Of a stretch of DNA of 64,000 nucleotides, positions 52,625 through 63,312 are shown in pieces (position 1 is the stretch's first letter; the number at the start of each line of letters is the position of its first letter). The position numbers and the translations under genes are program-made. Below the pieces are notes generated by a model, which was given only the letters and a program-made list of their open reading frames with translations, made no database searches and was not told where the DNA came from. This DNA comes from Planctomycetia bacterium (lineage in GTDB: Bacteria > Planctomycetota > Planctomycetia > Pirellulales > PNKZ01), in contig JAIOPP010000034.1 in NCBI GenBank assembly GCA_021413845.1, positions 1-64,000 of the forward strand, written 5' to 3'.

Positions 52625-53613
52625 AGGTGCTCGTTACCGGCGCGACCGGATTCTTAGGAGAGTACATCGTCGAGCAACTTCGGGCTCGCGGCGACGACGT
52701 GCGCGGATTTTGTCGCACGCCCTCCGCTGCGCTGGCGAAGCTCGGCGTCGAGACGGCGCTCGGCGACATCACCGATCGCGCAGCCGTGATCGCGGCGTGT
52801 CGCGGAATGGACGCCGTCGTCCATACGGCGGCGATCGCCGGCATTTGGGGACCGTGGCAAGATTTCTATGCGACGAACACGCTCGGCACTCGCTACGTCG
52901 TCGAAGGGTGTCGCGAGAATTCCGTTCCGCGATTGGTTTATACAAGCAGCCCGAGCGTGACGTTCGACGGCTCGCCGCAGCGCGGCGTCGATGAATCGGT
53001 TCCGTATCCGAAGCGCTGGCTCGCCCACTATCCGCACACGAAAGCGCTGGCCGAGCAAGAGGTGCTCGCGGCGCATCGGCCGGGCACGTTGCATACCTGC
53101 GCGCTCAGGCCGCATCTGATCTGGGGCCCACGCGATCGACACCTGATCCCGCGGCTGCTGGATCGGGCTCGGCGCGGGAAGCTCAAGCGAGTCGGCGATG
53201 GAATGAACCTGGTCGACGTGATCTATGTGGAGAACGCCGCCGCGGCTCACCTGCTCGCGCTCGATCGGCTGTCCAAGCCGGGGCCGGTCGGAGGGCGGGC
53301 TTATTTCCTTTCGCAAGGGGAACCGGTCAACTGTTGGGGCTGGATCAACGACGTGCTTAAGCTGGCGGGTTTGCCGCACGTGAGGAAGTTGGTCCCGTTT
53401 CGTGCGGCGTATGCCGTCGGCGGGGCGATGGAATTCGCGTTCCGAGTGCTCGGTAAAACTCGCGAGGAACCGCTGATGACGCGCTTCCTCGCCTGCCAAT
53501 TGGCGATGGATCACTACTTCAGCCTTAAAAATGCCGAAGCGGACCTTTCCTATCACCCCCAAGTTTCCTTGCATCAGGGAATGTTGCGACTGCGGGCTTG
53601 GATCCATAAATGA
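52621..53613 (+). CDS. oleD: OleD-like NAD(P)-dependent reductase (SDR/3-beta-HSD family)
   Basis: The 330-residue protein is an extended short-chain dehydrogenase: KVLVTGATGFLGEYIVEQL at the N-terminus for cofactor binding, VHTAAIAGIWGPWQDFYATN, and the active-site YPHTKALAEQEVL (YxxxK). RPHLIWGPRDRHLIPRLL and FLSQGEPVNCWGWINDVLK are typical of OleD, which reduces 2-alkyl-3-keto acids to the hydroxy acids used by OleC. The start ATG overlaps the stop of the OleC-like gene. Here, beside a polyketide-type megasynthase, it could instead act on a related beta-keto or aldehyde intermediate. Confidence 0.86.
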   Translation: MKVLVTGATGFLGEYIVEQLRARGDDVRGFCRTPSAALAKLGVETALGDITDRAAVIAACRGMDAVVHTAAIAGIWGPWQDFYATNTLGTRYVVEGCRENSVPRLVYTSSPSVTFDGSPQRGVDESVPYPKRWLAHYPHTKALAEQEVLAAHRPGTLHTCALRPHLIWGPRDRHLIPRLLDRARRGKLKRVGDGMNLVDVIYVENAAAAHLLALDRLSKPGPVGGRAYFLSQGEPVNCWGWINDVLKLAGLPHVRKLVPFRAAYAVGGAMEFAFRVLGKTREEPLMTRFLACQLAMDHYFSLKNAEADLSYHPQVSLHQGMLRLRAWIHK

Positions 53614-53714
53614 CGCATACTACACGGAGAATGCCTCGTTCGGCGGCCTCCTTGTCAATCCGGCGACAAGTCGTTAATCTTTCCGGTCTAACACTTTAGG
53701 CAAGGATTCAGAGT

Positions 53715-54959
53715 ATGTCCCCGGGCCGTCCCGACAATCAACGGATTGTGATTACCGGGATCGGGCTGACCTCGCCGAACGGCAACAACTTGGCCGAGTT
53801 TCGCACCAGCCTGCTCGCCGGGCGGAGCGGAGTGACCGCGTACGATATCCGCTATGTCGGCCCGACCTTGGCCGGTATTTGCAATTTCGAAGAAACGCGG
53901 CACCAATCGAAGAAAGACCGCAAGCGCGGGACGCGCGCCGGGAGCGTCGGCATCTATTGCACGCGCGAAGCGGTGCTCGACTCCGGGCTCGACTTCGCAA
54001 ACCTCGATAAGTCGATGATCGGCGTCTATGTCGGTATCACGGAGCACGGCAACGTCGAGACCGAGAACGAAGTCTATGCCTTGAAGCAGTACGATTACGA
54101 CGTGAAATTCTGGTCGCACCATCACAATCCGCGGACCGTGGCGAACAACCCGGCCGGCGAGATCACGATCAACATGGGGATCACCGGCCCGCACTACACG
54201 ATCGGCGCAGCTTGCGCCGCCGGGAATGCGGGGCTGATCCAAGGGGCCCAGATGCTCCGCCTCGGCGAAGTCGATGTCGCTTTGGCCGGCGGCGTTTCGG
54301 AAAGCACGCATACGTTCGGCATCTTCGCCAGCTTCAAAAGCCAAGGGGCTCTGGCTTCCCACGCCGACCCGACCAAAGCCTCGCGCCCGTTCGACAAGGC
54401 CCGCAACGGGATCGTCGTCGCCGAAGGGGGCTGCATGTACGTGCTCGAACGCTACGGCGACGCCCAGCGACGCGGAGCGAAGATCTACGGCGAACTCGTC
54501 GGCTATGCGATGAACAGCGATGCCGGCGACTTCGTGCTGCCGAGCCCGGAGCGGCAAGCGGAGTGTGTCGAGAAGGCGCTGCGCATCGCGGGCTTGGAAG
54601 CCGAGCAGATCGACATCGTCAGCACGCACGCGACGGGAACCTCGGGAGGCGACGTGCAAGAAGCGATCGCGCTCCGAAAGGTGTTTAAGAACAATCCTCG
54701 AACAAGGTTCAACAACGCCAAGAGCTTCATCGGCCACGCGATGGGAGCGGCCGGAGCGCTCGAGCTGGCCGGCAACTTGCCCAGCTTTCAAGACCGAGCC
54801 GTGCATGCCACGATCAATCTCGACGAGGTCGATCCCGATTGCGAACTTGCCGGTTTGGTGAAAAATCAGCCGCATGAAGGTGTCCAAGTCGACTATATCC
54901 TCAATAATTCGTTCGGTATGTTGGGTATCAATTCGGCCGTGATCATCAAACGCATTTAG
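53715..54959 (+). CDS. Beta-ketoacyl-ACP synthase, FabF-like
   Basis: The 414-residue protein has the thiolase fold with the Cys-His-His triad of decarboxylating KS enzymes: Cys167 in GAACAAGNAGL, His305 in STHATGTSGGD and His341 in SFIGHAMGAAG. It begins QRIVITGIGLTSPNGNN, as FabF does. It diverges in the middle (EHGNVETENEVYALKQYDYD), and so is probably a specialised paralogue, not the housekeeping FabF. It opens a second operon-like block with its own ribosome site (AAGGA, eight bases upstream) and is followed by an ACP gene. It is not OleA: OleA belongs to the FabH/thiolase-like Cys-His-Asn group. Confidence 0.92.
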   Translation: MSPGRPDNQRIVITGIGLTSPNGNNLAEFRTSLLAGRSGVTAYDIRYVGPTLAGICNFEETRHQSKKDRKRGTRAGSVGIYCTREAVLDSGLDFANLDKSMIGVYVGITEHGNVETENEVYALKQYDYDVKFWSHHHNPRTVANNPAGEITINMGITGPHYTIGAACAAGNAGLIQGAQMLRLGEVDVALAGGVSESTHTFGIFASFKSQGALASHADPTKASRPFDKARNGIVVAEGGCMYVLERYGDAQRRGAKIYGELVGYAMNSDAGDFVLPSPERQAECVEKALRIAGLEAEQIDIVSTHATGTSGGDVQEAIALRKVFKNNPRTRFNNAKSFIGHAMGAAGALELAGNLPSFQDRAVHATINLDEVDPDCELAGLVKNQPHEGVQVDYILNNSFGMLGINSAVIIKRI

Positions 54960-55090
54960 ACTCGCGCGATGCGGGAAACACTCACCCGTTTCACGTACCG
55001 CAGAGACGCATTTTCGCAGACTTTTGAAATCCTCCGCTAAAATTTAAAATACAGACGACTCCGCTTTCGAAGCTTCTAGGAATCCGACGA

Positions 55091-55351
55091 ATGACCAAAG
55101 ACGATATCAAGGAAACGATCCTCGACATTCTTTCCGATATTGCGCCGGACGACGACCTTTCCAATCTCAAGGACGACGTTGCCTTCCGCGAGCAGATGCA
55201 ACTCGACAGCATGGACTTCCTCGACATCGTGATGGAATTGCGGAAGCGTTACCGCGTGCAAGTGCCGGAAGAAGACTACTTGCACCTGAAGAGCATGGAC
55301 AGCACGGTCGAATATCTCGAGCCTCGGATGCGCGACCTGCAAAAGGTCTGA
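55091..55351 (+). CDS. Acyl carrier protein
   Basis: The 86-residue acidic protein has a phosphopantetheine site at Ser40 in QLDSMDFLDIVM; the usual Asp-Ser-Leu is Asp-Ser-Met here. Helix-rich composition and length are as expected. It lies between the KS gene and two FAD oxidoreductase genes, so it is most likely the dedicated carrier for the chain made by this block. The ATG at 55091 has AGGA ten bases upstream. Confidence 0.93.
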   Translation: MTKDDIKETILDILSDIAPDDDLSNLKDDVAFREQMQLDSMDFLDIVMELRKRYRVQVPEEDYLHLKSMDSTVEYLEPRMRDLQKV

Positions 55352-55379
55352 CGCTTCTCGGCGCCGGATCGGGCCAGCT

Positions 55380-56765
55380 ATGTACGACGCAATCATCATC
55401 GGCGCCGGAATGTCCGGGCTCGCAGCGGGGATCAGGCTCGCCCACTATGAGAAGCGGGTCTGCATCCTCGAGCGTCATACGACGATCGGCGGGTTGAACT
55501 CGTTCTACCGGCTGCGCGGACGCAACTACGACGTCGGTCTGCACGCCGTAACGAACTACACGGCGAAGGGCTCGAAAAAAGGTCCGCTCGCGCGCTTGCT
55601 GCGGCAACTGCGTTTCTCGTGGGACGATTTCGCTTTGAAGCAGCAAGTCGGTTCGGCGATCGCGTTCCCTTCGGCCAAGCTGGACTTCACGAACGACATC
55701 GATGTCTTGCGCGCCGAGGTCGCTCGCGCATTTCCGCGCGAGATCGACAACTTCGAGCGCTTGATCGGGGCGATTCCCGAGTTCGATGCGCTGGCGCTGG
55801 AGACGGCCGACGCTTCGGCCCGCGAGTTCGTCGGCGGGATCATTCGCGATCCGCTCTTGGTGGACATGCTGTTTTGCCCGCTGATGTATTACGGCAGCGC
55901 GCGGGAAAACGACATGGACCTCGCGCAATTCTTCATCATGTTTCGCAGCATTTTTCTCGAAGGCTTCGCGCGCCCCGCCGAAGGAATTCGCCCGATCTTG
56001 AAGCAGTTGGTCAGACGCTACAAGGAGCTCGGCGGCGAGCTCAAGCTGCGGGCCGGAGTGCGGCGGATCGTACACGACGGCGGTTGCGCGATCGGCGTCG
56101 AGCTCGACGACGGGACGCAACTCGAAGCGCGGCAAGTGTTGTCGAGCGCGGGCTACGTCGAGACGATGCGGCTTTGCGAACGAGCCGAGCCGGAAGCGGA
56201 AAGCGAAGGTGGGCAGCTTTCGTTCATCGAAACGATGGCCGCTTTGGATCGCCCGCCGCGCGAGCTTGGCTGCGATAAGACGATCGTCTTCTTCAGCACG
56301 GAAGACCGTTTCCACTGGCACCGCCCGACGGAACTCGTCGACCTGCGAAGCGGCGTCTTGTGCGTGCCGGACAATTTTCAGTTCGAAGAGCCGAGCAGCG
56401 AGAACCTCGTGCGGATGACGGCGCTCGCCGATTTCGCCGGCTGGAACAGACTGTCTCGTGAGGATTATCTGCGAGAAAAAGAGCGTTGGTTCGCGGCCCT
56501 GACCGAGACGTCGCTCCGATTTCTCCCCGATATTCGGCCGCATACGGTCGAAACCGATATGTTTACGCCGACGACGGTCGTGCGCTACACGGGCCATGTG
56601 GGCGGAGCGATTTACGGCGCACCCAAAAAGCGGTACGATGGCATGACGTTTCTCCCCAATCTGTTTCTGTGCGGGACCGATCAGGGATTCGTCGGCATCA
56701 TCGGTGCATTGGTAAGCGGTATCTCGATGGCTAACCGCCATTTGCTGCAAACGCCGGCGGTTTGA
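55380..56765 (+). CDS. FAD-dependent oxidoreductase, phytoene-desaturase (CrtI)-like, copy 1
   Basis: The 461-residue protein has an N-terminal dinucleotide-binding site (AIIIGAGMSGLAAGIRLAHY, then CILERHTTIGGLNSFYRLRG) and the C-terminal FAD block LPNLFLCGTDQGFVGIIGAL, as in the phytoene desaturase/carotenoid isomerase family. It starts 28 bases after the ACP stop. In this setting the likely substrate is an ACP-bound or free acyl chain, which it may desaturate, saturate or isomerise. No carotenoid genes (crtB, crtE) are near. Confidence 0.88.
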   Translation: MYDAIIIGAGMSGLAAGIRLAHYEKRVCILERHTTIGGLNSFYRLRGRNYDVGLHAVTNYTAKGSKKGPLARLLRQLRFSWDDFALKQQVGSAIAFPSAKLDFTNDIDVLRAEVARAFPREIDNFERLIGAIPEFDALALETADASAREFVGGIIRDPLLVDMLFCPLMYYGSARENDMDLAQFFIMFRSIFLEGFARPAEGIRPILKQLVRRYKELGGELKLRAGVRRIVHDGGCAIGVELDDGTQLEARQVLSSAGYVETMRLCERAEPEAESEGGQLSFIETMAALDRPPRELGCDKTIVFFSTEDRFHWHRPTELVDLRSGVLCVPDNFQFEEPSSENLVRMTALADFAGWNRLSREDYLREKERWFAALTETSLRFLPDIRPHTVETDMFTPTTVVRYTGHVGGAIYGAPKKRYDGMTFLPNLFLCGTDQGFVGIIGALVSGISMANRHLLQTPAV

Positions 56766-56885
56766 AAGCGGCGAGTTCGCGGCCGAAAATCGGCTCGGCT
56801 TGGGCTTTCGCCGAGGTCGCCGATCGCCGCTGTGTGAACACGGAAGTTGCTTCTCCCTTACACGTATCCCCCGCGCTCGGTAACG

Positions 56886-58331
<1,446 letters not shown>

Positions 58332-58367
58332 CCTTTCGTCCCGTCTCGTCCATTTCCCGGAACTTCG

Positions 58368-58796
58368 ATGACGCTCGCCGAAATCAAAGCCGCGATTCCG
58401 CACCGCGAGCCGTTTTTGCTGATCGACGAAGTGGTGTCGCAAGACGAAAAGCACATTCATTGCCGTAAGACCTTCAGCGGTGACGAATACTTCTATCAGG
58501 GTCATTATCCGGACTTTCCCCTGACGCCCGGCGTGCTGCTGTGCGAGGCCGGAATGCAGGCCGGAGCGGTTTTATTGTCGAAACAGGCCGCCGAGGTTGC
58601 CGGCAAGGTTCCGGTCGCCACCCGGATCGATTCCGTCCGATTTAAGCGGATGATTCGGCCGGGAGAAACGATTGATATCGAAGTTGACCTCGTCGAACGG
58701 CTCGGCGAAGCTTATTTTATGAAGGCTAAGATTTCCTGCGGTCGCGAAGTTGCGGCCCGTTTCGATTTCGCCTGCACGATGGCTGCGCCTCGCTAG
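58368..58796 (+). CDS. fabZ: 3-hydroxyacyl-ACP dehydratase, FabZ-like
   Basis: The 142-residue hot-dog-fold protein has the FabZ signature IPHREPFLLIDEV, then QGHYPDFPLTPGVLLCEAGM with the catalytic His46 and Glu60, spaced 14 as in E. coli FabZ. It dehydrates beta-hydroxyacyl-ACP. It lies between the second CrtI-like oxidoreductase and a FabI-like reductase, so it is probably specific to this block. The housekeeping FabZ may be elsewhere (in Planctomycetes often fused to LpxC). Confidence 0.92.
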   Translation: MTLAEIKAAIPHREPFLLIDEVVSQDEKHIHCRKTFSGDEYFYQGHYPDFPLTPGVLLCEAGMQAGAVLLSKQAAEVAGKVPVATRIDSVRFKRMIRPGETIDIEVDLVERLGEAYFMKAKISCGREVAARFDFACTMAAPR

Positions 58797-58806
58797 GTAA
58801 CAACGG

Positions 58807-59742
58807 ATGAATCTTCAAGAAACCGATTCGGCAAACGGCGAAGTGATCGCAACTCCGAGCATGAGCGCCGTGAGCGTGAGCCCAGCGACGATAAACCCAG
58901 CGGCCATGAACTCTGCGCCGAAAGCTCAGCGCCCGATGCCCGACTTTCTGCAACTCGCCGGCAAGACGATCCTCGTTTGCGGCGTCGCCAACAAGAAGAG
59001 CATCGCTTGGCATGTGGCGAAAGCCTTGCAAGAAGCCGGCTGCCTGATCATCTACGCCGTCCGCTCGCCGCAACGTCGCGACCAGTTGCTCGCGCTCCTT
59101 CCCGGCGCCGACATCTTCGTGTGCGATGTCGAACGGCAAACCGAAATCGATCGCCTCCGCGACGAAGTCTCCGCGAAGTATCCCGTGCTGCACGGCCTGT
59201 TGCATTCGATCGCCTTCGCCGACTACGAAGAAGGACCGAAGCCGTTTCACGAGACTTGCCGTTCGGCGTTCTTGCGTTCGATCGATGTCTCGTGCTTTTC
59301 GTTGATCGCGCTCGCGAAGGCCTTCGAGAAGACGCTCGCTTCGTCCGCGTCGGTCGTCGCCATCTCCATTTCGACGACTCGCATGGCGGCCGAAAACTAC
59401 GGCTTCATGGCTCCTGTAAAAGCCGCGCTCGATTCTTCGTTGGCTTTTCTCGCGAAGTCGTTCAGCAAGTTCTCGCAAGTTCGTTTCAATGCCGTCGGTG
59501 CCGGGCTGCTCAAGACGTCCGCATCGGCCGGCATTCCGGGCTACATCGATGCCTACCTCTACGCCGAGCAAGCCACGCTCCGGAAGCTCGCGCTCAAGAC
59601 GCAGGAAGTCGCCGACGTCGCCGCGTTTCTCTTGAGCCCACGCTCGTCGGGCATCAACGCGCAGACCGTGACGGTCGACGCCGGGATGGAAGTGAACTAC
59701 TTCGACAGCGATCTCGTGCGCCGCGCGGTCGAAGGCGAATAG
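58807..59742 (+). CDS. fabI: Enoyl-ACP reductase, FabI-like
   Basis: The 311-residue protein is a short-chain dehydrogenase of the FabI type: [20 protein letters not shown] at the NAD site and the catalytic pair Tyr198 and Lys205 in [17 protein letters not shown] (Tyr-x6-Lys, as in FabI). The first 43 residues are a low-complexity Ser/Ala/Pro/Met extension with no family counterpart; an ATG at 58936 ([15 protein letters not shown]) would give the usual 268 residues but has no visible ribosome site. It follows the dehydratase gene by ten bases and precedes the glycosyltransferase by nine. Confidence 0.9.
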   Translation: MNLQETDSANGEVIATPSMSAVSVSPATINPAAMNSAPKAQRPMPDFLQLAGKTILVCGVANKKSIAWHVAKALQEAGCLIIYAVRSPQRRDQLLALLPGADIFVCDVERQTEIDRLRDEVSAKYPVLHGLLHSIAFADYEEGPKPFHETCRSAFLRSIDVSCFSLIALAKAFEKTLASSASVVAISISTTRMAAENYGFMAPVKAALDSSLAFLAKSFSKFSQVRFNAVGAGLLKTSASAGIPGYIDAYLYAEQATLRKLALKTQEVADVAAFLLSPRSSGINAQTVTVDAGMEVNYFDSDLVRRAVEGE

Positions 59743-59751
59743 TCTCCGCGA

Positions 59752-61041
59752 ATGAACTCTTCTTCGCCGCTCGCGGGCTCGCCGCGCCGTGTTATTCTCG
59801 CCGCTCTCGGCAGCGCGGGCGATGTGCATCCGTTCGTCGGCATCGGCCTGGCGCTGAAGCGTCGTGGGCACGATGTCGCGATCATCGCGTCCGACTATTT
59901 CGGCCCGCTCATTCGCAGCGTCGGCCTCGAGTTCATCGAGATGATCTCGAAGGACGAGTATGGAGACATGCTGCGGAATCCCGATATCTGGCACCCGCTG
60001 CGCGGTCCGAAGACGATTATGCAGCAAGCCGTCGTGCCGATGATCCGCCGCGTGTACGATATCGTCGCGCGGCGCTACGAGCCGGGACGAACCATCGTCG
60101 GCGCGTCGACGCTCGCGCTCGGCGCGCGCGTGGCGCAAGACAAGCTCGGCGTTCCCACGGCGACCATCCATCTGCAACCGGTCATGCTCCGCAGCAACCT
60201 CAAGCCGGGCCGACTCGCCGGAATGGCGACGCAAGCGTGGCTGCCGCGCTCGCTCATCGCGGCGCAGTATTGGCTCGCCGATCGACTCGTAGTCGATCAA
60301 CTGCTCGGCCCTGAGCTCAACGGCTTTCGTCGCGAGCTCGGCTTGCCGCCGGTGAAGCGGATCTTCGATCATTGGCTGAACTCTCCCTCGCTCACGATCG
60401 GTATGTTTCCCGCGTGGTTCGCCCCGCCGCAGCCCGACTGGATTCCGCAAGTTCGGCTCACCGGCTTTCCGCTGTACGACGAACACGACGTCACGCCGCT
60501 CGGCACCGAAGTCGAAAAGTTCCTCGCCGCCGGTTCGCCGCCGATCGCCTTCACGCCCGGCTCCGCAATGACGTTCGGGCAGAAGTTCTTCGCCGCGGCC
60601 GTCGAAGCGTGCGAGCGCCTCGGCCGACGCGGCATCTTGCTCACGCGGCATCCCGACCAGATTCCGCAGTCGCTTCCCGAGTCGGTGCGGTATTTCGATT
60701 TCGTACCGTTCACGCATCTGGTTCCTCGCTGCGCGGCGCTCGTGCATCACGGCGGCATCGGGTCGATGTCGCAAGGCTTCGCGGCAGGCGTGCCGCAGGT
60801 CGTGATGCCGATGTCGCACGACCAGCCCGACAACATCGAACGCGCGATCCGGCTCGGCGTCGGCGCCGAGCTCAAGCCGAAGCATTTCACCGGCGAGCGT
60901 TTGGCCGCCAAGCTTCGGCCGCTGCTCGAGTCGCCCGACGTGCAAGCCGCCTGCCGCACGCTCGCCGAAAAACTCGCCGGCAATACGGCGCTCGACGACA
61001 CGGCGAAGCTCCTGGAAAGTCTGTTGCCCGGAACTGCTTGA
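59752..61041 (+). CDS. Glycosyltransferase, GT1/RhlB-like
   Basis: The 429-residue protein has the two-domain GT-B pattern: RRVILAALGSAGDVHPFVGI at the N-terminus and the nucleotide-sugar site LVHHGGIGSMSQGFAAGVPQ followed by VMPMSHDQPDNIERA. This is the form found in RhlB-type rhamnosyltransferases, sterol glucosyltransferases and macrolide glycosyltransferases. It starts nine bases after the FabI-like gene, so it is the last gene of the lipid block and probably glycosylates the lipid made there. There is no signal peptide. Confidence 0.9.
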   Translation: MNSSSPLAGSPRRVILAALGSAGDVHPFVGIGLALKRRGHDVAIIASDYFGPLIRSVGLEFIEMISKDEYGDMLRNPDIWHPLRGPKTIMQQAVVPMIRRVYDIVARRYEPGRTIVGASTLALGARVAQDKLGVPTATIHLQPVMLRSNLKPGRLAGMATQAWLPRSLIAAQYWLADRLVVDQLLGPELNGFRRELGLPPVKRIFDHWLNSPSLTIGMFPAWFAPPQPDWIPQVRLTGFPLYDEHDVTPLGTEVEKFLAAGSPPIAFTPGSAMTFGQKFFAAAVEACERLGRRGILLTRHPDQIPQSLPESVRYFDFVPFTHLVPRCAALVHHGGIGSMSQGFAAGVPQVVMPMSHDQPDNIERAIRLGVGAELKPKHFTGERLAAKLRPLLESPDVQAACRTLAEKLAGNTALDDTAKLLESLLPGTA

Positions 61042-61046
61042 AGCGT

Positions 61047-62171
61047 CTACGTCTCGATTCGCGTATGCTCGACCGTACATTTTTCTAATAGCTTCGCATC
61101 GGGCTCGCAGCCGATGCCGGGCACTTCCATCGCCGCGACTTGCGGCGTGCCGTCGATCGGGCTCGGCGTGAGAAACAGCTCGGGCTTGCCGAGGTCGTCG
61201 GTATAGAACCGCGACGACGGAAAAATATCGGCCGGGTAAGTGAAGTTGTCGAGCGTGGCGAGCGCGATCATGGCCTGTAGCCCGACGGCGCTCTCGAGCA
61301 TTCCGCCGACCCAACAAGGAATTCCCGCGGCCTTCGCGAGGTCGTGAATCTTCACGGCATTCGTCAGCCCGCCGACCCGGCCCGGCTTGATGTTGATGTA
61401 GCGGCAGCTGCCGAGATCGAGCGCCATCGCGGCGCGATCGACGGAGACGACGGTCTCGTCCAAGCAGATCGGCGTTCGAATTTCTTTTTGCAGCCGCGCA
61501 TGGTCGACGAGGTCGTCGTGCTGGAGCGGTTGTTCGATCATCGCGAGATTGAAGTCGTCGAGCCGGCAGAACATCTCGAAGTCGTCGATCCGATAGCCGC
61601 TGTTGCAATCGATGTGAAACACCTCGGTCGGGAACCGGCTCCGCACGAAGCGCAGCATTTCGATGTCCCAACCCGGCTTGTATTTCAGCTTCACGCGCTT
61701 GTGTCCGGCGTCGAGCGCGACGGCAATGTCGTCGCACATCGCACTCACGGAATCGGCCACGCCGAAATCGGCTCCGACGTCGACGGAGTTGCGCTTGCCG
61801 CCGAGCAGTTTATAGAGCGGCGTTTCCTTTTGCAGGGCGTCGAGCGTCCACCAGGCATTGTCGAGCGCGGCCTTGGCGAACTGGTTCCCTTTGAAGTGTG
61901 CGAACTTCGCTTGTAAGTCGTCGCCGGTCGAAACGAACTGCCCTACCAAGGTCGGAGCGAGCCACTTCTTCATCACGGCGAAGATGCCGCCGGCCCATTC
62001 CGGGCTATAGCAAGGAGCCGCCAGCGGCGACGACTCGGCCCAGGCGTAACGGCCGTCGCTCTCCATGCGCACGAGTACCGACTCGACCGTGTAGTCGGCA
62101 CCGTACGCGGTTCGCCAAGGGCTGATCAGCGGCATGGCGACGTGAAACAATTCGACGGCATCGATACGCAT
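61047..62171 (-). CDS. menC: o-Succinylbenzoate synthase (enolase superfamily)
   Basis: The 374-residue protein is an enolase-superfamily enzyme of the OSBS/N-acylamino-acid racemase type. Catalytic residues are visible: KxK in KRVKLKYKPGWD, Asp in FHIDCNSGYRI, Glu in MIEQPLQHDDLV, Asp in CLDETVVS and Lys in INIKPGRVGGLTNA. It makes o-succinylbenzoate for menaquinone, or racemises N-acyl amino acids; family members often do both. No other men gene is near. Notably, an N-acyl amino acid substrate would chime with the N-acyl-glycine chemistry predicted upstream, but glycine is achiral. ATG 62171 starts the conserved domain; it converges with the glycosyltransferase with five bases between. Confidence 0.9.
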   Translation of the reverse strand: MRIDAVELFHVAMPLISPWRTAYGADYTVESVLVRMESDGRYAWAESSPLAAPCYSPEWAGGIFAVMKKWLAPTLVGQFVSTGDDLQAKFAHFKGNQFAKAALDNAWWTLDALQKETPLYKLLGGKRNSVDVGADFGVADSVSAMCDDIAVALDAGHKRVKLKYKPGWDIEMLRFVRSRFPTEVFHIDCNSGYRIDDFEMFCRLDDFNLAMIEQPLQHDDLVDHARLQKEIRTPICLDETVVSVDRAAMALDLGSCRYINIKPGRVGGLTNAVKIHDLAKAAGIPCWVGGMLESAVGLQAMIALATLDNFTYPADIFPSSRFYTDDLGKPELFLTPSPIDGTPQVAAMEVPGIGCEPDAKLLEKCTVEHTRIET

Positions 62172-62306
62172 GGCGGGCGAGCTCTCTCGGGAGGGAATTC
62201 GGGAAGTCGTCAATTTATTCGCGGCCGGCCTGCGGTACAATCGTGTGCATCGCAAAGTTTCCGGTCTTCGCACGACCGCTCGCAGGCCCTTAGGGAATCG
62301 TTCGCC

Positions 62307-63116
62307 ATGGATGACGCGCAACACGAACCGGCCGAAAAGACGAAACCGAAATGGCAGCCGATCTCCGCGCTCGAGCGGCGCATTCTCGGCGTGCTGGTCG
62401 AAAAGGCCAAGACCGTGCCGGAAAGCTATCCGATGACGCTCAACGGCATCACGACCGGCTGCAACCAAAAGAATAATCGCTATCCGGTGATGCAGATCGA
62501 GAGCGACCAACTCGACACGCCGCTCGAGCATTTGCGCGACCTCGGCGCAATCGCCGTGGTGCAAGGCAACGGCCGGACGGAAAAATTCCGGCACTATCTC
62601 AACGACTGGTTCGGCATCGAGAAGGCCGAAATGGCGGTCATGGCCGAGCTCTTGCTGCGCGGCGCGCAGAGCGAAGGAGAGCTTCGCCAACGGGCCTCGC
62701 GCATGGAGCCGATCGCCGATCTGACGACGCTGCGCAACGTGCTCCATTCGTTGAAGACGAAGAACCTGATCGTCTCGCTCACTTCCGACGGTCGCGGCCA
62801 TGTGCTGACGCATAATCTTTACGAGCCCCGCGAGTTGGAAAAGGTCCGCCGCGATTATGAAGCCCAACCGGCCATGGCCTTGAGCGGCGCGATCAGCGGT
62901 TCGCGAAGCCGCGACGACGACGATGAACCGACCCCTTCGCGTTCGGTTGCGATAAGCCAAACGACTTCTAACCCTGCGATTTCCAGTCCGGCGACGGCTT
63001 CGGCTTCATCGTCGGCCGAATGGCGCGAGGCGGTGGAATCGCTGCGCGAAGAGCTGCGCGAACTCAAGGCCGAAGTCGAATCGCTCCGTGAAGAGGTCTC
63101 GATGCTACGCGGTTAG
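62307..63116 (+). CDS. YceH/DUF480 family protein with coiled-coil tail
   Basis: The 269-residue protein has the YceH (DUF480) winged-helix pair in its first 170 residues: ALERRILGVLVEKAKTVPES, YPMTLNGITTGCNQKNNRYP and LLLRGAQSEGELRQRASRM. The C-terminal 100 residues are an extension: a Ser/Asp/Pro-rich linker and then a heptad-like helix (VESLREELRELKAEVESLRE) that should form a coiled coil. E. coli YceH ends with a shorter helix of the same kind. DNA binding is suspected from the fold; the function is not established. ATG 62307 has AGGGAA upstream. Confidence 0.9.
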   Translation: MDDAQHEPAEKTKPKWQPISALERRILGVLVEKAKTVPESYPMTLNGITTGCNQKNNRYPVMQIESDQLDTPLEHLRDLGAIAVVQGNGRTEKFRHYLNDWFGIEKAEMAVMAELLLRGAQSEGELRQRASRMEPIADLTTLRNVLHSLKTKNLIVSLTSDGRGHVLTHNLYEPRELEKVRRDYEAQPAMALSGAISGSRSRDDDDEPTPSRSVAISQTTSNPAISSPATASASSSAEWREAVESLREELRELKAEVESLREEVSMLRG

Positions 63117-63312
63117 CGCACGGCACGGCCGTGATCGCGCCTTGTTGTAATGTGGTGCGACTTGAAAAAAAGTTCGTGCGTCGTCGCCCGAGCGGGCTTA
63201 GGCTTCTTGTCAAAACATTCTCTGCGCAGAGCATTCCGCCCGAACCGGCTTTCTTCGTGAAGAAAGACTGACTCGCGCGACGACGCACCGGACGACGCCC
63301 ACGGCAGCGAAG

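Noticed and set aside
53715-54959. The KS as the missing OleA
   Set aside because: Its active site is Cys-His-His as in FabF; OleA is of the FabH/thiolase-like Cys-His-Asn type.
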